Source: Gammaproteobacteria bacterium (GTDB lineage: Bacteria > Pseudomonadota > Gammaproteobacteria > Pseudomonadales > Pseudohongiellaceae). From it: a stretch of DNA of 35,535 bases. The DNA lies in NCBI GenBank assembly GCA_029245905.1, contig JAQWOJ010000058.1:1-35535 (forward strand). The letters run 5' to 3'. Shown here in pieces: positions 31,245 to 35,535 of this stretch. Position 1 is the stretch's first letter, and each line of letters opens with the position of its first letter. The position numbers and the translations under genes are program-made. The notes under the pieces are model-generated. The model ran no database searches, was not told the DNA's origin, and was given only the letters and a program-made list of their open reading frames with translations.

Positions 31245-31697
31245 ATGGAAATGATTTCTGAGCAGAAAATTGCTGCATCTCGTGAACAGGTTTGGGCCGC
31301 ACTTAATGATACTGAGATTTTAAAGAAATCGATGCCTGGATGTGAGTCTTTTGATGCGATTAGTGAAAATACGTTTGAGGCAAAAATTACAGCGAAAGTT
31401 GGCCCTGTAAAAGCTAAATTTAAGTTTAATGTAGAGCTTACAGACATAAGGCCGCCCCATGGATATCTAATCTCGGGCGAGGGCCAAGGTGGTGTGGCTG
31501 GCTTTGCGAAAGGCTCCGCTATGGTTGAACTATCTGAAGACGGAAGCGGAACGATCCTGTCTTACACAGTGAAAGCTAACGTGGGAGGTAAGCTAGCTCA
31601 ACTTGGTGCCCGACTAATCGACGGGACCGCTAAGAAAATGGCTGATGAATTTTTTAGTAATTTCAATGCAATGTTAAGTGGCAATGAATCCTCTTGA
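31245..31697 (+). CDS. coxG: CoxG-like SRPBCC family protein
   Basis: The 150-residue protein is a CoxG-type SRPBCC (START-like) domain protein. It shows I-A-A-S-R-E-Q-V-W-A-A-L-N-D near 9-22, the family motif M-P-G-C-E-S near 30-35, V-G-P-V-K-A-K-F near 52-59, and G-K-L-A-Q-L-G-A-R-L-I-D near 119-130. In carbon monoxide dehydrogenase clusters CoxG is thought to help place the enzyme at the membrane. There is no long membrane tail at the C-terminus here, unlike some CoxG proteins. It heads the cox-type operon; AGGTGA precedes the ATG and the gap to the iron-sulfur subunit is 93 bases. Confidence 0.87.
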   Translation: MEMISEQKIAASREQVWAALNDTEILKKSMPGCESFDAISENTFEAKITAKVGPVKAKFKFNVELTDIRPPHGYLISGEGQGGVAGFAKGSAMVELSEDGSGTILSYTVKANVGGKLAQLGARLIDGTAKKMADEFFSNFNAMLSGNESS

Positions 31698-31790
31698 CCT
31701 CTTCCTTGCAATCTTTAACACTGCGGTGCAGAGGGTTGAAAGGAAGGATCATGGTGTTTATAGCGCTGGGACTATTGAAGGGAGAGAAAA

Positions 31791-32261
31791 ATGGTAAACG
31801 TTTCAATGAGCGTCAATGGTAAGTCAGTAACTGGTGAAGTAGAAGAACGCACACTGCTCGTTCAGTTCTTGCGGGAAAACCTGAGATTAACGGGAACACA
31901 TATTGGATGTGATACCAGTCAGTGTGGCGCTTGCGTCGTGCATGTTGATGGAGTGTCCGTAAAATCGTGCACTATGCTGGCAGTCCAAGCTAACAGTACC
32001 GAAGTGACCACGATAGAAGGGCTTGCAGCTAACGGTGATTTGCACCCTATGCAGCAAGCTTTTAAAGATAATCATGGGCTACAGTGTGGTTTTTGTACCC
32101 CAGGGATGGTCATGAGCGCGATCGATATCGTAAATCGAAATGGTAATGACCTTGATGAGACTACGGTAAGGAAAGAACTTGAGGGCAATATCTGTCGCTG
32201 TACAGGCTACCATAATATCGTCAAATCGATTCAGGCTGGCGCTAAGAGCATGGGAGGCTAG
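31791..32261 (+). CDS. coxS: Molybdenum hydroxylase small subunit, two [2Fe-2S] clusters (CoxS-like)
   Basis: The 156-residue subunit carries two 2Fe-2S clusters and passes electrons from the molybdenum centre to FAD. The N-terminal plant-ferredoxin-type cluster is C-D-T-S-Q-C-G-A-C with a later C in V-K-S-C near 60. The C-terminal cluster is C-G-F-C-T-P-G near 101 and C-R-C-T-G-Y near 138. GGGAGAG lies a few bases before the ATG. Length and motif order are those of CoxS, XDH-type iron-sulfur subunits and related aldehyde, nicotinate or isoquinoline oxidoreductase subunits, so the symbol describes the operon type and not a proven CO oxidation role. The large subunit gene starts three bases after its stop. 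Confidence 0.92.
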   Translation: MVNVSMSVNGKSVTGEVEERTLLVQFLRENLRLTGTHIGCDTSQCGACVVHVDGVSVKSCTMLAVQANSTEVTTIEGLAANGDLHPMQQAFKDNHGLQCGFCTPGMVMSAIDIVNRNGNDLDETTVRKELEGNICRCTGYHNIVKSIQAGAKSMGG

Positions 32262-32264
32262 GAT

Positions 32265-34616
32265 ATGGTTGATAATGGAATTGGCGCAAGTGTCCTGCGT
32301 AAAGAAGATAATCGATTTCTAACTGGTAAGGGTAATTATACCGACGACGTCAATGTGTTGGGACAGACCCATGCTTACTTTATTCGATCTCCGCATGCGC
32401 ACGCTACAATCGACCGGATTGACGTTTCGGCGGCTTCCGCTTCAGAAGGTGTCATCGCTGTATTTACTGGAGACGATCTAGAAAAGGATGGCATCGGCCC
32501 CCTTATTTGTGGGGTAAACGTTACCAGTGACGACGGAGAGCCACACCGTGCGCCCCTTCATCCTGCTCTTGCTCAAGGCAAGGTAAACTATGTTGGAGAT
32601 CATATAGCAGTAGTAATTGCTGAAACATTAGCCCAAGCAAAAGATGCGGCGGAGAAGGTTGAAATAGATTATGGCGTATTACCAGCAATAGCTGATACGG
32701 CGACAGCAGCCGATAATGGACAGCAGCAAATTCATGATGTAGCGCCTGGTAACACTTGTTATAACTGGCCGTTTGGTGATAAGTCTGCCGTGGAAGAGGC
32801 TTTTGAAACGGCTCACAAAATTTCCACATTAGAATTGGTTAATAACCGTATGGTTACTAATCCCATGGAGCCTCGTGCCGCACTGGGTGACTATAATTCG
32901 GGCACTGAAGAAATAACTCTGCATGTGACCACCCAAAACCCCCATGTTCATCGTTTGGTGTTGTCAGCTTTTAACCAATTAGCACCAGAACATAAGCTGC
33001 GAGTGGTTGGTCCAGATGTGGGCGGTGGTTTTGGTGTAAAGATTTTCGTATACGCAGAGGAGTTGGTTGTCGGTTGGGCGTGTCGCAAAGTTAATCGCCC
33101 GGTTAAATGGACATCCGATAGAACTGAGGCATTTATGTCAGATGCGCATGGTCGTGACCACGTTGCCTTCGCTGAAATGGCTATGGATGAGCGGGGCAAA
33201 TTCCTGGCGATGCGGGTCAATACGACTGCAAATTTAGGAGCATACTTGTCAACTTTTTCAACAATGGTGCCTAGCTATCTTTACGCGTTTCTTTTAGCTG
33301 GGCAGTATTCGACACCATTAATTTATTCCGAGGTAAAAGCAGTATTCACAAACACAGCGCCTGTTGATGCGGCGCGCGGAGCAGGTAGACCTGAGGCTAC
33401 GTACTTACTTGAGCGGCTAGTCGACGTCTGCGCTGAGGATATTGGTCTTGATCCCGCAGAGATAAGGCGCCGAAATTTTATTCCAGTTGATGCGTTTCCC
33501 TATCAAACACCGGTCGTGCAATGTTACGACTCAGGAGATTACCCAGCAGCGTTAGAAAAAGCTTTGAGTTTAGCTGATTATGACGGATTTTCTGAGAGAG
33601 CGAAGGAGGCTAAATCTCGTGGCAAAAGGCGTGGGATAGGTCTGTCGTCTTATGTTGAGGCCTGCGGTATCGCGCCATCAGCTGCGGTTGGTCAGCTTGG
33701 CGCTGGAGTTGGTCTTTGGGAAAGCGCGCAAGTAAGATTCAATCCCACTGGTAATGTTCAAGTGTTCACGGGTACTCATTCTCACGGTCAGGGACACGAG
33801 ACAACTTTTGCACAGTTGATCACAGAACAACTTGGTGTCCCTCTTGAAAATATAGAGGTAATTCATGGCGATACCGCAAAGACGCAATTCGGCATGGGGA
33901 CGTACGGATCTAGATCTCTTGCTGTTGGAGGAGTAGCTATTGCTAAGGCCTGCGAAAAATTAATTGCAAAGGGTAAAAAAATTGCCGCACATGCTTTAGA
34001 GGCAGCTGAGGGTGATATTGAGTTTGAGGAAGGAAATTTTTCAGTTGCTGGTACGGACAAGTCTATGAACATCGCGGAGGTCGCGTTCAATGCATATGTT
34101 CCGCATTCGTACCCGGAAGGCTTAGAGCCAGGGTTCGATGAAAACGCATTCTTTGACCCGCTTAACTTCTCTTTTCCGGCCGGCACACATGTTTGTGAAA
34201 TTGAAGTTGATCCGGAAACTGGGGAGGTAGAGATCGTTAAGTATTCAGCGGTAGACGATTTTGGTAAATTAATTAATCCCATGATTGTGGAAGGTCAGGT
34301 CCATGGTGGAATTGTTCATGGAGTTGGACAAGCGTTGCTGGAGGGGTGCCAGTATGATGCTGATGGCCAATTGATTACCGCGTCGTATATGGATTATGCG
34401 ATGCCTCGTGCGGACAATGTCCCAAGTTTTGATGTAGATTATGCGCCAACTAACCCGCCGGATAATCCTTTGGGTGTGAAAGGTTGTGGTGAGGCCGGTG
34501 CTATAGGTGCGCCTCCTGCCGTTATTAATGCGATCACTAATGCATTAGGTATCAAACATATAGATATGCCAGCAACGCCTGAAAATGTGTGGCGTGCTGC
34601 TCAATCAATGGGTTAA
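32265..34616 (+). CDS. coxL: Molybdenum hydroxylase large subunit, form II CoxL-like
   Basis: The 783-residue protein is the molybdopterin-cytosine-dinucleotide subunit of a xanthine-oxidase-family enzyme. G-G-G-F-G-V-K at 263-269 and the active-site Glu743 (G-C-G-E-A-G) are present. The loop that in true aerobic CO dehydrogenase (form I) reads A-Y-x-C-S-F-R instead reads A-A-R-G-A-G-R at 369-375, close to the form II signature A-Y-R-G-A-G-R. There is no cysteine to carry the copper ion, so CO is not an expected substrate; form II enzymes oxidise other, mostly unidentified, substrates. GGGAGG precedes the ATG, and S, L and M are tightly packed (3 and 23 bases). Confidence 0.92.
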   Translation: MVDNGIGASVLRKEDNRFLTGKGNYTDDVNVLGQTHAYFIRSPHAHATIDRIDVSAASASEGVIAVFTGDDLEKDGIGPLICGVNVTSDDGEPHRAPLHPALAQGKVNYVGDHIAVVIAETLAQAKDAAEKVEIDYGVLPAIADTATAADNGQQQIHDVAPGNTCYNWPFGDKSAVEEAFETAHKISTLELVNNRMVTNPMEPRAALGDYNSGTEEITLHVTTQNPHVHRLVLSAFNQLAPEHKLRVVGPDVGGGFGVKIFVYAEELVVGWACRKVNRPVKWTSDRTEAFMSDAHGRDHVAFAEMAMDERGKFLAMRVNTTANLGAYLSTFSTMVPSYLYAFLLAGQYSTPLIYSEVKAVFTNTAPVDAARGAGRPEATYLLERLVDVCAEDIGLDPAEIRRRNFIPVDAFPYQTPVVQCYDSGDYPAALEKALSLADYDGFSERAKEAKSRGKRRGIGLSSYVEACGIAPSAAVGQLGAGVGLWESAQVRFNPTGNVQVFTGTHSHGQGHETTFAQLITEQLGVPLENIEVIHGDTAKTQFGMGTYGSRSLAVGGVAIAKACEKLIAKGKKIAAHALEAAEGDIEFEEGNFSVAGTDKSMNIAEVAFNAYVPHSYPEGLEPGFDENAFFDPLNFSFPAGTHVCEIEVDPETGEVEIVKYSAVDDFGKLINPMIVEGQVHGGIVHGVGQALLEGCQYDADGQLITASYMDYAMPRADNVPSFDVDYAPTNPPDNPLGVKGCGEAGAIGAPPAVINAITNALGIKHIDMPATPENVWRAAQSMG

Positions 34617-34639
34617 TCAGGAATAATAAGGAATAATTT

Positions 34640-35434
34640 ATGTACAACTTTTCTTTTGAAAAAGTTAAGAGCGTCGAAGAGGCGGTAACGGCGATCCAAA
34701 AAGCAGAAGATGGTAAGTTTGTGGCAGGAGGACAAACCATGCTGCCTACAATGAAGCATCGTTTAGCTGGTCCCAGTAATATTATCGATTTAAGTGGAGT
34801 TGAGAGTTTAACAGAGATTAAAGCTCATAATGAATGTGTGACAATAGGTGCTATGGTTACCCATCGTTCTGTGGCTTCTTCTCCAGAAGTTCTAAGGGAT
34901 ATTCCTGCGTTGGCTAAACTGGCGGGCAATATTGGCGATCCTGCTGTTCGTAATCGAGGAACTATTGGCGGCTCTATCGCGAATAATGATCCAGCAGCTG
35001 ATTATCCTGCTGCGATAATTGGTCTGGGTGCCACTGTCAACACTAATAAGCGAGAAATTTCCGGTGATGATTTTTTTACTGGGATGTTTGAGACAGCCTT
35101 AGAAGAGGATGAATTGATAACTTCGATATCGTTTCCTGTTGCAAATGTTGCGGCATACATGAAGTTTGAAAATCCGGCGTCGAGGTATGCCATCGTCGGT
35201 GTTTTTCTTGTCAAACTTTCCGATAATGTTCGCGTCGGTGTAACAGGCGCTACTGCCTGTGTCCATCGCGGTAGGCGGTTGGAAGACGCGTTAAATAAGA
35301 ATTTTTCCCCAGCCGCGATAGACCCAGTTGAATTATCGGTAGAGGAGATGAATTCAGATATTCATGCGAGCGCTGAATATAGAGCGCATTTGGTAAAAGT
35401 AATGACCAAGCGAGCGGTTGAGGCTTGTAACTAG
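34640..35434 (+). CDS. coxM: Molybdenum hydroxylase FAD-binding medium subunit (CoxM-like)
   Basis: The 264-residue subunit binds FAD and passes electrons from the iron-sulfur clusters to the acceptor. Two FAD-binding motifs are clear: A-G-G-Q-T-M-L-P near 31-38 and G-D-P-A-V-R-N-R-G-T-I-G-G-S-I-A near 97-112, followed by N-D-P-A-A-D-Y. The length is slightly below the usual 280-290 residues, and the C-terminal domain looks shortened compared with canonical CoxM. AAGGAAT lies upstream of the ATG. The next gene begins three bases after its stop. Confidence 0.92.
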   Translation: MYNFSFEKVKSVEEAVTAIQKAEDGKFVAGGQTMLPTMKHRLAGPSNIIDLSGVESLTEIKAHNECVTIGAMVTHRSVASSPEVLRDIPALAKLAGNIGDPAVRNRGTIGGSIANNDPAADYPAAIIGLGATVNTNKREISGDDFFTGMFETALEEDELITSISFPVANVAAYMKFENPASRYAIVGVFLVKLSDNVRVGVTGATACVHRGRRLEDALNKNFSPAAIDPVELSVEEMNSDIHASAEYRAHLVKVMTKRAVEACN

Positions 35435-35437
35435 TTT

Positions 35438-35535
35438 ATGAGCAAGGAAATTCCCGCTGGAATAGATGAAACTTTATCTCTTCTCAATAGTTCGGCTTAT
35501 ATTGCGGATCGTTCGCTAGCAACGACTCTTTACCT
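35438..35535 (+). CDS. coxD: MoxR-type AAA ATPase, CoxD-like, N-terminus (runs off right edge)
   Basis: Only 32 codons are in the window. They read M-S-K-E-I-P-A-G-I-D then T-L-S-L-L-N-S-S-A-Y-I-A-D-R-S-L-A-T-T-L-Y, which matches the start of CoxD/MoxR ATPases: a short leader, then Y-x-A-D-R-x-L-A-T before the Walker A loop. CoxD is needed to mature the metal centre of CO dehydrogenase in other bacteria. The start three bases after the CoxM stop makes it part of the same operon. No ATP-binding motif is in view, so the call depends on the N-terminal similarity and the context. Confidence 0.7.
   Translation, partial: MSKEIPAGIDETLSLLNSSAYIADRSLATTLY

Noticed and set aside
31245-35535. Aerobic carbon monoxide dehydrogenase operon
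   Set aside because: The large subunit lacks the A-Y-x-C-S-F-R loop and its copper-binding cysteine, so CO oxidation is not supported despite the gene order.

Overview
The window looks like part of a free-living, probably marine, gammaproteobacterial chromosome. The suggestion rests on moderate base composition, Sec and twin-arginine export signals on most products, lipoboxes, Shine-Dalgarno sites of the AGGAG type, and a gene set typical of heterotrophic ocean Gammaproteobacteria: PQQ propellers, tannase-family esterases, DUF6152, DUF3500, a form II cox-type operon and MATE. No ribosomal or tRNA gene is present, so the assignment is an inference. I saw no insertion sequence, phage gene or CRISPR array.

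Layout. Positions 1-950 (minus) hold the start of a PQQ-dependent dehydrogenase, divergent from a tannase/feruloyl-esterase gene (1079-2596) that precedes an exported protein of unknown function (2739-3704). A bidirectional terminator separates this from an M28 peptidase on the minus strand (3771-5003). A plus-strand run follows: amidase, a second copy of the unknown family, a PQQ sugar-dehydrogenase-type propeller, an esterase, the broken tail of a cyclase-family gene, an epoxide-hydrolase-like enzyme and a PVA-dehydrogenase-like propeller (5149-13082). A minus pair follows: an exported galactonate-dehydratase-like enolase-superfamily enzyme and a third copy of the unknown family (13194-15504). 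Next come a phosphotransferase and a two-gene flavin dehydrogenase (15588-18914). A minus group encodes DUF411, gluconolactonase-like and MBL-fold proteins (19018-21691). Then come DUF6152 and two further relatives of the unknown family (21856-24234).

From 24266 the content changes: a DUF418 membrane protein interrupted by a one-base frameshift in a T run, a crotonase, a MATE transporter, DUF3500, a gamma-glutamyltransferase-family enzyme, and then a molybdenum hydroxylase operon coxG-S-L-M-D running off the right edge.

How it may fit together (inference). Most enzymes in 1-24234 carry export signals. The esterases could release sugars or phenolic acids. The PQQ propellers, lactonase, GMC dehydrogenase and sugar-acid dehydratase could then form a periplasmic oxidation route. 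The recurring unknown family (five members in 21.5 kb, at least four closely similar) is the most intriguing component: it is always next to these enzymes, and I can assign it no activity.
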